DNA of 64,000 bases, taken from positions 124,001 through 188,000 of the forward strand of contig NZ_BAAADE010000004.1 of assembly GCF_039522165.1 (NCBI RefSeq). Reading direction: 5' to 3'. The translations under genes and the position numbers were made by a program. The DNA is from Paenochrobactrum glaciei (GTDB taxonomy: Bacteria; Pseudomonadota; Alphaproteobacteria; Rhizobiales; Rhizobiaceae). Within the stretch, counting starts at the first letter, position 1. Each line of letters opens with the position of its first letter. The notes beneath the pieces were generated by a model, which saw only the letters and a program-made list of their open reading frames with translations, was not told where the DNA came from and ran no database searches. Below are positions 33,398 to 42,126 of the stretch, piece by piece.

Positions 33398-35136
33398 CCA
33401 CTATTTGCGAAAAAAGCTTTGAGCGCAGCATTGATCAGTTGCAGGCATTGTGTGCAGAGCCGGCAATGCAGGGTGCCACACTTGAAGCATGGCTTTTTGA
33501 CGATAGACAAAGCCGTGAAGCAACCGAGAAAAAGCTGCAAGCCCTTGGCGTAAAAGCCAAATTGCACAGCGCCTATAAGCCACTCGTGCATTTCTTTGTT
33601 GAGGATGTCGATTGTAGCACTTTATCAAAAGTGTCGATCGCTTATCCTGCCCATGACGCTTGTGCGCCAAACCGCTTTTTGCTGGAAACCTATCCGCTCA
33701 CCAAACTGGCAGGCAGTGCCACTGTCGATTTTTCACCATCCGGCAAGCAAGATTTTATCTATTCGGTTGCGTTGACCTATCAGGATGGCCGCACAGAGAA
33801 CCACGAAATCTTTGCACCAAACCGTGTCCATCCGGATGCGGTCGGTGAAACGCTTTTATCACCAACTGGCTGGTTAAAAATTACCCGCAAAGATGGCACC
33901 ACATCAGAGCGTTTTGAAACAGATTATGAAAAACTGTTTTACGCAGGTATTGCCTCTGTCATCAACCATCCATGGGGCGATAGCGAGCCGTATTTTGACG
34001 AGCTGAACATCTCGGTACGCCTGCCGGCTCAGGATGAAAAACTGGACTACGCCGAAGAAGCGATCAGCCTGAGCGAAGCTTTGCACGAGGATTTTTATTT
34101 CTCGTTGCTGGAAGTTTTTCAGAAAAAATCAGGCCGTCCACTGGGTGATCGCGGGCTGCAACCGGGACAAATTGTGCCGGAAATTACTTACGCAGATCAA
34201 AACCCATCGATCTGCATTACTCTTCGCCCGCTTTCGACCAATAATGCGACTGGCCACAATCAAAAACTCGAAACCGCGCAAGCGCCTTTATATGCCGCGC
34301 AAATCAGTGATGAATTATCAGCACTCGGCGGCGAGGTTTTTGAAAGCCAATCCCGCTCAGGCCGCACAGTCCATGGCCGCTATATCGAAGGCAGCGATCA
34401 GCCAATGATTATCAGTGCGGGTCAACACGCCAATGAAACAACCGGTGTTGTGGGCGCATTGCGCGCCGCACATCAGCTGAAAGCACGCGGCTCAGCGCAT
34501 TTTACTATTTCGCCGCAAGAAAATCCGGACGGCTACGAGCTGCATCGCCGTCTATGCGCAGATAATCCAAAACATATGCACCATGCAGCACGTTATACTG
34601 CAATGGGTGATGATCTGGAATATCGCAGCGTTGAAAATAACGGCGATAAGCTCTGGGAAAAAGCCATTCGCCTGCAAGCCGAAAAGCTCACAGGCGCAAA
34701 GCTGCATGTGAATTTGCATGGCTATCCATCACATGAATGGACGCGCCCGCTTTCGGGCTATGTGCCGCGCGGTTTTGGCATGTGGACATTGCCAAAAGGC
34801 TTTTTTCTGATTGTCCGCCATCATAGTGAATGGGCGCAGCAATCAGAAGAACTGGTTGATCATGTCACCCGCCATTTAGCGTCTATTCCAGGGCTTGTTG
34901 ATTATAATAATGCGCAAATTGCATTGTTTGAAAAACATGCGGGCGAAACAGGATTCCGTATTATTAACGGTTTTCCATGCCTGATTGGCGTCGATGACCG
35001 TCATATGGTGCCAATGACATTGATTACCGAATATCCGGATGAAACCATTTATGGTGATGATTTCATCCGCGGTCATACAGCACAGATGGAAACTGTGCTA
35101 TCAGCCTATGACGCGTTGCAAAATTTAACGGCATAA
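33394..35136 (+). CDS. M14-family zinc carboxypeptidase-like protein
   Basis: This 580-residue protein has no signal peptide, so it is probably cytoplasmic. The M14 catalytic domain is at about 330-580: zinc ligands His 345 and Glu 348 in SAGQHANETTG, the NPDGYELHRR motif at about 377-386, a third zinc ligand His 442 in NLHGYPSHEW, and the catalytic Glu 546 in TEYPDET. About 330 residues before it are not recognised and may form a substrate-selecting or accessory domain. It is the last gene of the importer operon and would hydrolyse the imported peptide or amidated compound. Succinylglutamate desuccinylase-like chemistry is an alternative. Confidence 0.85.
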   Translation: MTTICEKSFERSIDQLQALCAEPAMQGATLEAWLFDDRQSREATEKKLQALGVKAKLHSAYKPLVHFFVEDVDCSTLSKVSIAYPAHDACAPNRFLLETYPLTKLAGSATVDFSPSGKQDFIYSVALTYQDGRTENHEIFAPNRVHPDAVGETLLSPTGWLKITRKDGTTSERFETDYEKLFYAGIASVINHPWGDSEPYFDELNISVRLPAQDEKLDYAEEAISLSEALHEDFYFSLLEVFQKKSGRPLGDRGLQPGQIVPEITYADQNPSICITLRPLSTNNATGHNQKLETAQAPLYAAQISDELSALGGEVFESQSRSGRTVHGRYIEGSDQPMIISAGQHANETTGVVGALRAAHQLKARGSAHFTISPQENPDGYELHRRLCADNPKHMHHAARYTAMGDDLEYRSVENNGDKLWEKAIRLQAEKLTGAKLHVNLHGYPSHEWTRPLSGYVPRGFGMWTLPKGFFLIVRHHSEWAQQSEELVDHVTRHLASIPGLVDYNNAQIALFEKHAGETGFRIINGFPCLIGVDDRHMVPMTLITEYPDETIYGDDFIRGHTAQMETVLSAYDALQNLTA

Positions 35137-35162
35137 ATAAACATAGCCACCAATAGATAATA

Positions 35163-35196
35163 AAAAAACCGGCGGTGATAGCACCGCCGGTTTTTT
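35163..35196. terminator. Bidirectional intrinsic terminator
   Basis: A CCGGCGGTG/CACCGCCGG stem is flanked by seven A and six T. It ends the importer-peptidase operon and, on the other strand, the uracil/xanthine permease gene. Confidence 0.93.
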
Positions 35197-35215
35197 GTCA
35201 TTCTATACAGATTAA

Positions 35216-36499
35216 TCAGGCCTTAGAACGACGCCCGATACCCAGCAGCTGATACATGATCAGAGCTGCGAATGTAGATGTACCGATACCACCGAGCGAG
35301 AAGCTACCAATGGTAATCGTGAAATCACCTGCACCAAAGATCAGTGCGACAGCGACGGTAAAGAGGTTACGCGGATCAGAGAAATCAACCTTATTGACAA
35401 CCCAGATACGTGCCATTGCCGAGGCAATCAAACCAAATACAGAAACAGCAAGACCAGCCAACACCGGTGCCGGAATGGTTTGCAGAACCGCACCAAATTT
35501 CGGCGACATACTCAACGCCAATGCTACAACCGCTGCAATCACAAAAACCAATGTCGAGTAGACTTTAGTCATTGCCATCACACCGATATTTTCCGCATAA
35601 GTCGTCACACCAGTACCACCGCCGGAACCAGAAATCATGGTCGCAAGACCATCACCAAGGAAACCGCGACCGATATAACGATCCATGTTTTGACCAGTGA
35701 TTGAACCCAATGCTTTGATATGGCCAAGATTTTCTGCAACCAATACGATGGCAACCGGTGCGATCAACGCAATTGCAGGCCAGCTGAATTCAGGCTTGGT
35801 AAAATGCGGCAGACCAAACCATGCTGCATTTTGCACAGAAGCAAAATCAATACCGTTAATCAGACCAAAGCCATTACCGAGTATCAAAACCAGCAAATAG
35901 CCAAAAACCAGAGCAAGCAAAACAGCAATACGGCGAGTTGAACGCGGGCCATAGGCCGAGATCATTGCCATACACAACACTGTTAAAAGCGCGATCGTGA
36001 TATGCGCGCCAGTACCTTTGAGCTGATTAACTGCAACAGGTGCCAGATTAAGACCAATCGCAACACCAATCGCACCGGTCACCGCTGGTGGCATCAGCTT
36101 TTCAACCCAACCGGTGCCAACCCCCATGACGATGAGACCGATCAGTGCATAAATCGCACCGCAAGCGATAATACCGCCAAGTGCAAGCGCTATATTAGCA
36201 TTCGGACCAGTACCAGCATAACCAGTTGCAGCTATCACCACAGCGATAAATGCAAAAGAAGAGCCGAGATAGCTTGGAACGCGACCGCCGGTTATAAAGA
36301 AAAACAGCAGCGTACCAATGCCCGAAAAAAACACCGCTACATTGGGATCAAATCCCATAATGAGCGGTGCAACAATTGTAGAACCCGACATTGCCAACAA
36401 ATGCTGAATTCCCATAGGAACCGCAGCGGACGTCGGCAATCGTTCATCTGGTAAGACCGTGGCGTTATTTGTCAGGCGCCAGGTGGGAAAATAGGCCAT
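35216..36499 (-). CDS. NCS2-family uracil/xanthine permease (UraA/RutG-like)
   Basis: This inner-membrane symporter has about 427 residues and around 14 hydrophobic segments. The NCS2 signature region reads LVAENLGHIKALGSITGQNMDRYIGRGFLGDGLATMISGSGGGTGVTTYAENIGVMAMTK, and its Glu and Gly-rich pattern is closest to pyrimidine permeases. The ATG at 36499 follows GGGGGA and is preferred to a TTG at 36511. It is a single-gene unit. No PyrR-type site or riboswitch was recognised upstream. Confidence 0.9.
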   Translation of the reverse strand: MAYFPTWRLTNNATVLPDERLPTSAAVPMGIQHLLAMSGSTIVAPLIMGFDPNVAVFFSGIGTLLFFFITGGRVPSYLGSSFAFIAVVIAATGYAGTGPNANIALALGGIIACGAIYALIGLIVMGVGTGWVEKLMPPAVTGAIGVAIGLNLAPVAVNQLKGTGAHITIALLTVLCMAMISAYGPRSTRRIAVLLALVFGYLLVLILGNGFGLINGIDFASVQNAAWFGLPHFTKPEFSWPAIALIAPVAIVLVAENLGHIKALGSITGQNMDRYIGRGFLGDGLATMISGSGGGTGVTTYAENIGVMAMTKVYSTLVFVIAAVVALALSMSPKFGAVLQTIPAPVLAGLAVSVFGLIASAMARIWVVNKVDFSDPRNLFTVAVALIFGAGDFTITIGSFSLGGIGTSTFAALIMYQLLGIGRRSKA

Positions 36500-36511
36500 C
36501 TTGTCCCCCAA

Positions 36512-36861
36512 GTTAAGGCATGTCGTGGAACGAGCCGAATAGCTTTCCAGGACGATAGGTATAAAAATAAACAGAATACTTTAACTGAACATTGCTAAAC
36601 GCAACGAATTGTCGTGTAAACGACCTTGTATATCCGGCATTAGAATTTATTTCCAGTAGAGCATTTTTTATTCACCGTTTAATTTAACAACAACACGTCT
36701 GAATGGCCTATGAGGCTACTCTTTAATCATTCACATATGTAGCCAGTGCTTCACCGGTTGCTAACGCGGCAGTTTAGTTCTTCCGGTTTTTGCAGGCTCC
36801 AATATGAAACGGCTCCAGTCATAAAACTGAAGCCGTTTTTATTTAAACGCGCAGCAAACAA
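36512..36861. other. 350-base intergenic region with plus-strand hairpins
   Basis: No credible gene is present. The region holds the uracil permease promoter (leftward) and, nearer the right end, a hairpin GGCTAC/GTAGCC (about 36714-36744) and a terminator-like hairpin. A plus-strand small RNA is possible but weakly supported. Confidence 0.4.
36807..36841. terminator. Terminator-like hairpin
   Basis: AACGGCTCCAGT pairs with ACTGAAGCCGTT (one mismatch). Five T follow on the plus strand and only three on the minus strand. It can serve the second TonB receptor gene that ends at 36862, but the better T-run is on the strand with no known gene. Confidence 0.7.
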
Positions 36862-39800
36862 TCAGAACCGATAATTAATACCGAGTTTGATCTGATCAAT
36901 TCTTGGCTTGCTGTCCCATTTATAGATCCCACCATTCAGCTCCGGCGTTTCAAAGCTACCCTTTCGCAAGTTGGTGAAACTATATTCGCCACTGATACTG
37001 ATATGCTTTGTCATTGCATATTCAACACCGCCCCCAATACTCCAGCCACTTAACCGGCTTTTGTCCGAAACACCTGCCCACACAAGCTCGCCATCGATAC
37101 GGCGTGCGCGTCGGTAAGTGCCCTCCATATCTGCGACTGCATAACCAGCTTTAGCAAAAATGAGCACATCGCTTATGGCATAGCCAACACGGGCATTCAC
37201 GCCAGCGATCCAGTTTCCTTCAACTTTGGCGCCTTGAATACCGGTAATTGCCATATCCATATCACTTTTCAGCTTCGAATATTCGCCCCCAATACCTACC
37301 ACTAAATTATTGGCAAACTGATAATCATAACCTAAATGCAAACCCGCAATTGTTGTGTCCGCATTGCCAAAATTATAATCCTGTGCGTTTTCCCCATTCG
37401 TTGTAAAATCAGCCATCTGATAGCTGCTTGTACCACCGCCCAGATGCAAACCAGCATAGAGCCCGCTCCAGTCATGTGCATTTGCATTGTCGAGATCGGC
37501 CCAGCCTTTAAGCGATGATGGCGAGAAATCAGTCGTAAAACCAATACGCAGCGTACGTCCCGGTGACGGAATACGGGTGAGGCTTAATGGTTCGACATAA
37601 TAAACATCTGTCAGATTTTCGACAGCAAAGCTTAATTTAGCGGCTTCCGATAATTTATAAGTCGCCCATAAATCCACGAGCGTGTACGGCTTCCACGGAA
37701 TTTGTGCGATCATACTGGCACCACCTGCATCTGGTGTCTGCGCATCGGCTGCGCGTGGCCCGATATGTGAAACACGACCGCTAAGAGAAAGGCGTTCATC
37801 CAGCAATGTCTGGCTTAAAGTCAGGCTTACCTGATATTCAGGCGGAACATAGTTGGTTGCATAGTCACTGGCGAGCGAAGAATGCGCACACGTGTCACGC
37901 GTGATACAATATTCAATATTGGTGTAATAAGAACCTGCCAGCTCGGCTGAAAAACCACCCTGTTCATAACGCGCTGAAAGATCAATACCTGCCATTTTGG
38001 CCTGATCAATATTGCGGATGAGCATATTACGGCCACCCTTCAGCGTACGGTTGATATAATTATCAATCGTGCTGTCGAAATAGCTTACTTTGAAACGCAC
38101 ACTATCATCATTGTTGAAAACAGCATCACGGGTAAAGTTGGTTCCGATTTCCCATGTTTTTGAAGTTTCAGGCTTCAAATCCGGATCAACAATTGTCGCA
38201 AACCCACCGCTGGCTTCAAACAGAGAAGGCAAGCGCGAGGCATTTTTATAACTTCCGTAAACATTCCAGCCTTCATAAGGGGTGACTGTCATGGTCGTGG
38301 AATAATCGAAAGCGCCGTCTTTTTGTTTCGGGTCTGTGTTGCCTTCTGCATTATTTTGCGCACTAAAACGATGATAGCGCATTCCGCCATCCAGTTTCAG
38401 CCAATCAAGTGCTTGCCAGCCCGCATTGGTAAAAGCCGATGCTTCCCAGCGCTCGCCATTGCGTGGTGCTACATTGGTGCCAAACTCGACCGGTTTTGTT
38501 TCCTCATAAAGATAAGACAAACCATATTGCAGACTTACATCGCCAACGGATGTGGCAAAGCGTGACGTATTGGAAATATCCGTGCCGCGCATCTGCGATT
38601 TTTTGGTGATCGACCCATCAACGGCATGGGTTTCTTCATCAAGCCAGCTTCCCCATGCATTCCAGCGAAGATCAATCAGATCATTGTCCGGATTCCAGCG
38701 ATAACGGCTGGTATAGGTATTCACCAGAATATGTGAGGGATTGCGCTGATAGGTATTGTCGCGGTCAGTGGCCAGCTCAATCGCATATTGCTCACCAAAC
38801 TTGCTGTCATAACGTGAATAACCCAGATCAAGCGTATGATCATCGCCAAAACGGAAAGTGGTTTTCAAAAGACCGGAATAAATATCCTGCGAAGTGTTTA
38901 AAACCTCTTCACCGGGCAGATAGATGGACAAGCCCTTTTTATACCAGTCCAATTCGCAATAACGGCCTGCATCCGGATCGCAATCTGCCAAAGAAGGCGC
39001 ATTGCCACCTTTTTTACCTGCATGATAATTTCCGGAAACACGGCGCGAAAAACCACCCACAATATCAAAATTTTCACTCTTTCCGGCCAGCACAATACTG
39101 GCTGAGCCGGAATTAAGATTAAACAGACCCGGCCACCCTACCTTATTTTCCGGCAAAGCCCATAAATAATCTTTGGTTTCTCGTTCGCCCGACATCGCAT
39201 GGTGTCGTTTTGAAAGTTCCGACCAAGGAGAGCTTGTATTGCTGCTGCCTTCGATTTTCATACGCGCGCCGAAAGCCTCGCCTTCTGGCACTATATCGTC
39301 AGCATTCAGCGTGCGCATATTGACCATGCCGCCAATGGCACCGGCACCGGCAGCATTGGTGCTCGGGCCTTTCTCAACGGAAATACCGCCGATAAAATCA
39401 GGATCGATGAATGTAGAATTCGCAATACCCTGATAGCCGCGATACATAGAGGTCGAATTTTGTGCGCCATCAACAGTGACCGGCACACGACCCTGCCCCT
39501 GCAGCCCGCGAATATTAGCATCAATACCGCCACTGGCTCGGGCTTGCCCGGAATAAACACCGGGGGCGTTTTTCAATAGGTCAGCAGGGCTGGTTCCTTT
39601 ATAGCGTTCAATCTGCTCCGCATTGATATAGGCGCTGGAATCCGATGATTTATAAGGTAAATCAATATTCAAACGCGGTGATGTGCCGGTCACGGTAATC
39701 ACATCCAGCAAGACAGAACCGTCATCAGCCACGCCTGCCGCTTGCTGATCTGCCTGTATTAATGCCGCACTTGCTGCCCCCGTCATGCGGACTGTCAAGC

Positions 39801-40134
39801 CAGTGCCGGCAATCATTTTTTGCAAGGCAACAGCTGGCGCCATTTCACCTGATACGGCATTGACCTTCAATGTGCGCCCGATAGCAGGCGGATAACCAAC
39901 CTGCCAGCCTGTTTTAAGGCTGAAAGCATCGATGGCCGATGTCAAAGGCTGTGCAGCGATGGCAAAATGCACTGATTGGCTGGTTGATTGCGCATAGGCT
40001 GGCGCCACAAAAGCACCCATACTACCCGTCAAAATTGTCGAAGCTAATAATATAAACGGCACATATAAACAGTGTTTGTCACTTGTTGTTTTTTTGGCCC
40101 TACCGTGTCGCGGCTTAGTCATATGAGATTTCAT
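36862..40134 (-). CDS. Second TonB-dependent signal-transducing receptor fused to an Omp25-like barrel
   Basis: This 1090-residue protein is a paralogue of the receptor at 6.1-9.8 kb. Domains in order are: long signal peptide ending near AYAQS (about 48); STN domain (about 55-115); TonB-box-like LLDVITVTG (about 142-150); plug with ANIRGLQGQGRVPVTVDGAQNSTSMYRGYQG; and receptor barrel ending GRTLRIGFTTDF. A second barrel domain follows (about 887-1090), opening HDWSGLYAGLHLGGG and ending IKLGINYRF. The SRLPSLFE...PDLKPETS segment again lacks the His usual in haem receptors. AAGG lies eight bases before the ATG. It follows a fecI-fecR pair, so it should be iron-regulated and surface-signalling. 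Confidence 0.88.
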   Translation of the reverse strand: MKSHMTKPRHGRAKKTTSDKHCLYVPFILLASTILTGSMGAFVAPAYAQSTSQSVHFAIAAQPLTSAIDAFSLKTGWQVGYPPAIGRTLKVNAVSGEMAPAVALQKMIAGTGLTVRMTGAASAALIQADQQAAGVADDGSVLLDVITVTGTSPRLNIDLPYKSSDSSAYINAEQIERYKGTSPADLLKNAPGVYSGQARASGGIDANIRGLQGQGRVPVTVDGAQNSTSMYRGYQGIANSTFIDPDFIGGISVEKGPSTNAAGAGAIGGMVNMRTLNADDIVPEGEAFGARMKIEGSSNTSSPWSELSKRHHAMSGERETKDYLWALPENKVGWPGLFNLNSGSASIVLAGKSENFDIVGGFSRRVSGNYHAGKKGGNAPSLADCDPDAGRYCELDWYKKGLSIYLPGEEVLNTSQDIYSGLLKTTFRFGDDHTLDLGYSRYDSKFGEQYAIELATDRDNTYQRNPSHILVNTYTSRYRWNPDNDLIDLRWNAWGSWLDEETHAVDGSITKKSQMRGTDISNTSRFATSVGDVSLQYGLSYLYEETKPVEFGTNVAPRNGERWEASAFTNAGWQALDWLKLDGGMRYHRFSAQNNAEGNTDPKQKDGAFDYSTTMTVTPYEGWNVYGSYKNASRLPSLFEASGGFATIVDPDLKPETSKTWEIGTNFTRDAVFNNDDSVRFKVSYFDSTIDNYINRTLKGGRNMLIRNIDQAKMAGIDLSARYEQGGFSAELAGSYYTNIEYCITRDTCAHSSLASDYATNYVPPEYQVSLTLSQTLLDERLSLSGRVSHIGPRAADAQTPDAGGASMIAQIPWKPYTLVDLWATYKLSEAAKLSFAVENLTDVYYVEPLSLTRIPSPGRTLRIGFTTDFSPSSLKGWADLDNANAHDWSGLYAGLHLGGGTSSYQMADFTTNGENAQDYNFGNADTTIAGLHLGYDYQFANNLVVGIGGEYSKLKSDMDMAITGIQGAKVEGNWIAGVNARVGYAISDVLIFAKAGYAVADMEGTYRRARRIDGELVWAGVSDKSRLSGWSIGGGVEYAMTKHISISGEYSFTNLRKGSFETPELNGGIYKWDSKPRIDQIKLGINYRF

Positions 40135-40244
40135 TTCAGCAACCTTTAACGCTCATACAGGCGCTGTTGAACATACACATGTAACCGCACCCCCTAATGA
40201 TAAAGACGTTCGGTTTGGCTGCCGTCACAAATAAAGTTGAGCTT

Positions 40245-41249
40245 TTATCGCAAGATAATAATATTGGCTGGTAAATGCGTTATTTTCAGCCCCGAAACGG
40301 CTGCTAATGTCGTAATAGCAGCCTCCGGCGCATCAATGCGATAATTGCCGGAAACCAACGGCAAAGCCGACACATCAGCCCAAAGAATAACAGTACCGGC
40401 ATAATAGCGCTGCAAATTAGCCAGCGCATCAGCAAATGGCCTGTCGTGAAAAATAATCCGGCCATCTTTCCATGCCAGCATAGAAGAAAGATTGACCGTC
40501 TCTTTCGCCAATAAATCAGTGTTTGAAGCTTCAATGGCTTCACCGGCATTTAATGTCTCAAGCTTTTCGGGCTTATTTAAAGACTGCACTTCGACACGAC
40601 CGCGTTCCAGCACAATGGCATCTTTTTCGCTATTCGTACGTACAGAAAAAGCAGTGCCGGTGACTTTCACATCTGTATGCTGACCACGGACAATAAACGG
40701 GCGATTTTCATCATGAGCTACATCGAAATAAGCTTCGCCTCGCAGCAAGTTGATACGGCGTGTTTCATGCTCAAAATCAACTGCAACAGCGGATCCGGTA
40801 TTTAATAACATGGTGGAGCCGTCAGACAGGTTAACAACCTGCTGCTCACCATAAGAGGTTCGATAATCAGCCCGCCACCAGATTGTGAGATTATTGAACT
40901 GCCAGCCAGCCAGTAAAATCAACGAAAGGCTTGCAAGCATCATGCCAGCCATCAATCGTGCAGGGAAAAATGATCCTTTTTGAAGAACTGGCTGACGGGT
41001 TTCTTCCCGCAACCGCATATCTTCAAGCGTTGCTTGTTTTAGAGCATCAAAGCCATATAGTTTAGTGAGTTGCAGATAGGCTTTTTCATGCATGTTATCA
41101 GCCTTGAGCCAAAGTTGAAACGCATGTCTTAAATCCGCATCGTCTTCTTCTTTCAAACGCATAAACCAATCCAGCGCTTCATCTTTAACGGCTGATGAAA
41201 CGGGAATATTGCGCATATCAGACGCATTATTTTGGCCAGAGATTGTCAA
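40245..41249 (-). CDS. FecR-family anti-sigma / signal-transducing protein
   Basis: This protein of about 334 residues has a cytoplasmic N-terminal segment (EALDWFMRLKEEDDADLRHAFQLWL), one membrane helix (about 97-117) and a periplasmic FecR domain (NLSDGSTMLLNTGSAVAVDFEHETRRINLLRGEAYFDVAHD). The start is a TTG at 41249 with GGA eight bases upstream; the next ATG (41216) lacks a ribosome-binding site. It lies between its sigma gene and the second fusion receptor, 110 bases before the latter. Confidence 0.88.
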   Translation of the reverse strand: MTISGQNNASDMRNIPVSSAVKDEALDWFMRLKEEDDADLRHAFQLWLKADNMHEKAYLQLTKLYGFDALKQATLEDMRLREETRQPVLQKGSFFPARLMAGMMLASLSLILLAGWQFNNLTIWWRADYRTSYGEQQVVNLSDGSTMLLNTGSAVAVDFEHETRRINLLRGEAYFDVAHDENRPFIVRGQHTDVKVTGTAFSVRTNSEKDAIVLERGRVEVQSLNKPEKLETLNAGEAIEASNTDLLAKETVNLSSMLAWKDGRIIFHDRPFADALANLQRYYAGTVILWADVSALPLVSGNYRIDAPEAAITTLAAVSGLKITHLPANIIILR

Positions 41250-41312
41250 ATTGATAATCCGTTTTTCAACGGCTGCTTAAGCCCTGATATGTTGTTCAAA
41301 TGGAATATCATC

Positions 41313-41828
41313 TCAATTGTTCTCAAAGCGCTCTAAGTAATCACGGCAATAGCCGATTACTAATTTAATATCATTATAAACCGTGTTGCGGGAAACGCCC
41401 AACCGGTCAGCAATTTCCTGATAAGTCAGTTCTTCCACATATGAAAGTGCCCAGGCTTCACGCGCTCTAAGCGGCAATTCACTCAGTGCTTTTTCAAACA
41501 GTTTACGCCGCTCACATTCAATTGTATTGTCTTCTGCATTGGGTGCATCATGAGGAATATTTTGTAATTTTTCATCACTCACATCGGCATGGTAAAACTG
41601 CCCGCGAAAGCGGTTACGCCGATTATGATCCAGCGCCAGATTGCGAGCCGTTTGAAAAATATATTGCTCTAAATGGTCGATGCGACGGTTTGCCAAAGCC
41701 TGATGGGTTTTTAGATAGGTTTCTTGTGCCAGATCTTCAGCCGCTTGCTGATCCCGCACTATACGCCGCAAAACCCATAATAATGAGCGTTTATGCTGCG
41801 CAAAAAGAGCATCAAGCAATGCCGACAT
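41313..41828 (-). CDS. FecI-type ECF RNA polymerase sigma factor
   Basis: This sigma factor has about 171 residues, with region 2 DLAQETYLKTHQAL and region 4 LPLRAREAWALSYVEELTYQEIADRLGVSRNTVYNDIKL. An in-frame GTG at 41840 gives four more residues and cannot be excluded. Two TGA-N9-TCA boxes lie upstream. It should direct transcription of the second fusion receptor. Confidence 0.9.
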   Translation of the reverse strand: MSALLDALFAQHKRSLLWVLRRIVRDQQAAEDLAQETYLKTHQALANRRIDHLEQYIFQTARNLALDHNRRNRFRGQFYHADVSDEKLQNIPHDAPNAEDNTIECERRKLFEKALSELPLRAREAWALSYVEELTYQEIADRLGVSRNTVYNDIKLVIGYCRDYLERFENN

Positions 41829-41925
41829 AATCGCACTCACGATTGCATGACCATTGAATTAAAGAGTGCAATATTATCTCTGCTTTCAACTGTTAATAGC
41901 TCAATTGCATTTAGCAAAATAAACA

Positions 41926-41940
41926 TGATTTAAATAGTCA
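41926..41940. promoter_or_regulatory. Candidate RirA IRO-box upstream of second fecI
   Basis: TGATTTAAATAGTCA fits TGA-N9-TCA. It is 98 bases upstream of the sigma gene start, in the region shared with the divergent siderophore-interacting protein gene. The right half (AATAGTCA) is close to that of the box before the third sigma gene (TATAGTCA). Confidence 0.55.
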
Positions 41941-41961
41941 ATATTTTATTTTCGCATAATT

Positions 41962-41998
41962 GCAACATAATATGATAAATTTAATCATATTATGTTGC
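41962..41998. promoter_or_regulatory. 37-bp near-perfect palindrome with IRO-box core
   Basis: Two 15-base arms (41962-41976 and 41984-41998) are exact reverse complements around a seven-base centre. The core TGATAAATTTAATCA (41973-41987) is a second TGA-N9-TCA box, centred 47 bases from the first. It lies about 130 bases upstream of the siderophore-interacting protein start. The extended symmetry is much greater than an IRO-box needs, so a larger or additional regulator complex, or an mRNA hairpin, is possible. Confidence 0.65.
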
Positions 41999-42126
41999 TC
42001 CCGCCTAAATTCTTGCTAAAAAGAATAGTCTTATCAAATAATTGGTGCCGATTTTCCTGCACCATCGTTAGCATTTCAGGTCAGAAACGACTTTGATGCT
42101 CATTGTCCCGATTGAAAGGTTACTGT

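Noticed and set aside
36500..36861. Riboswitch or PyrR-type attenuator before the uracil/xanthine permease
   Set aside because: No recognisable aptamer or anti-terminator pairing was found on the minus strand near the start.
6109..40134. Naming the two fused receptors as haem receptors
   Set aside because: The overall family resemblance is to haem/haemoglobin/transferrin receptors, but the His expected between the FRAP-like and NPDL-like motifs is missing in both, so the ligand is left open.
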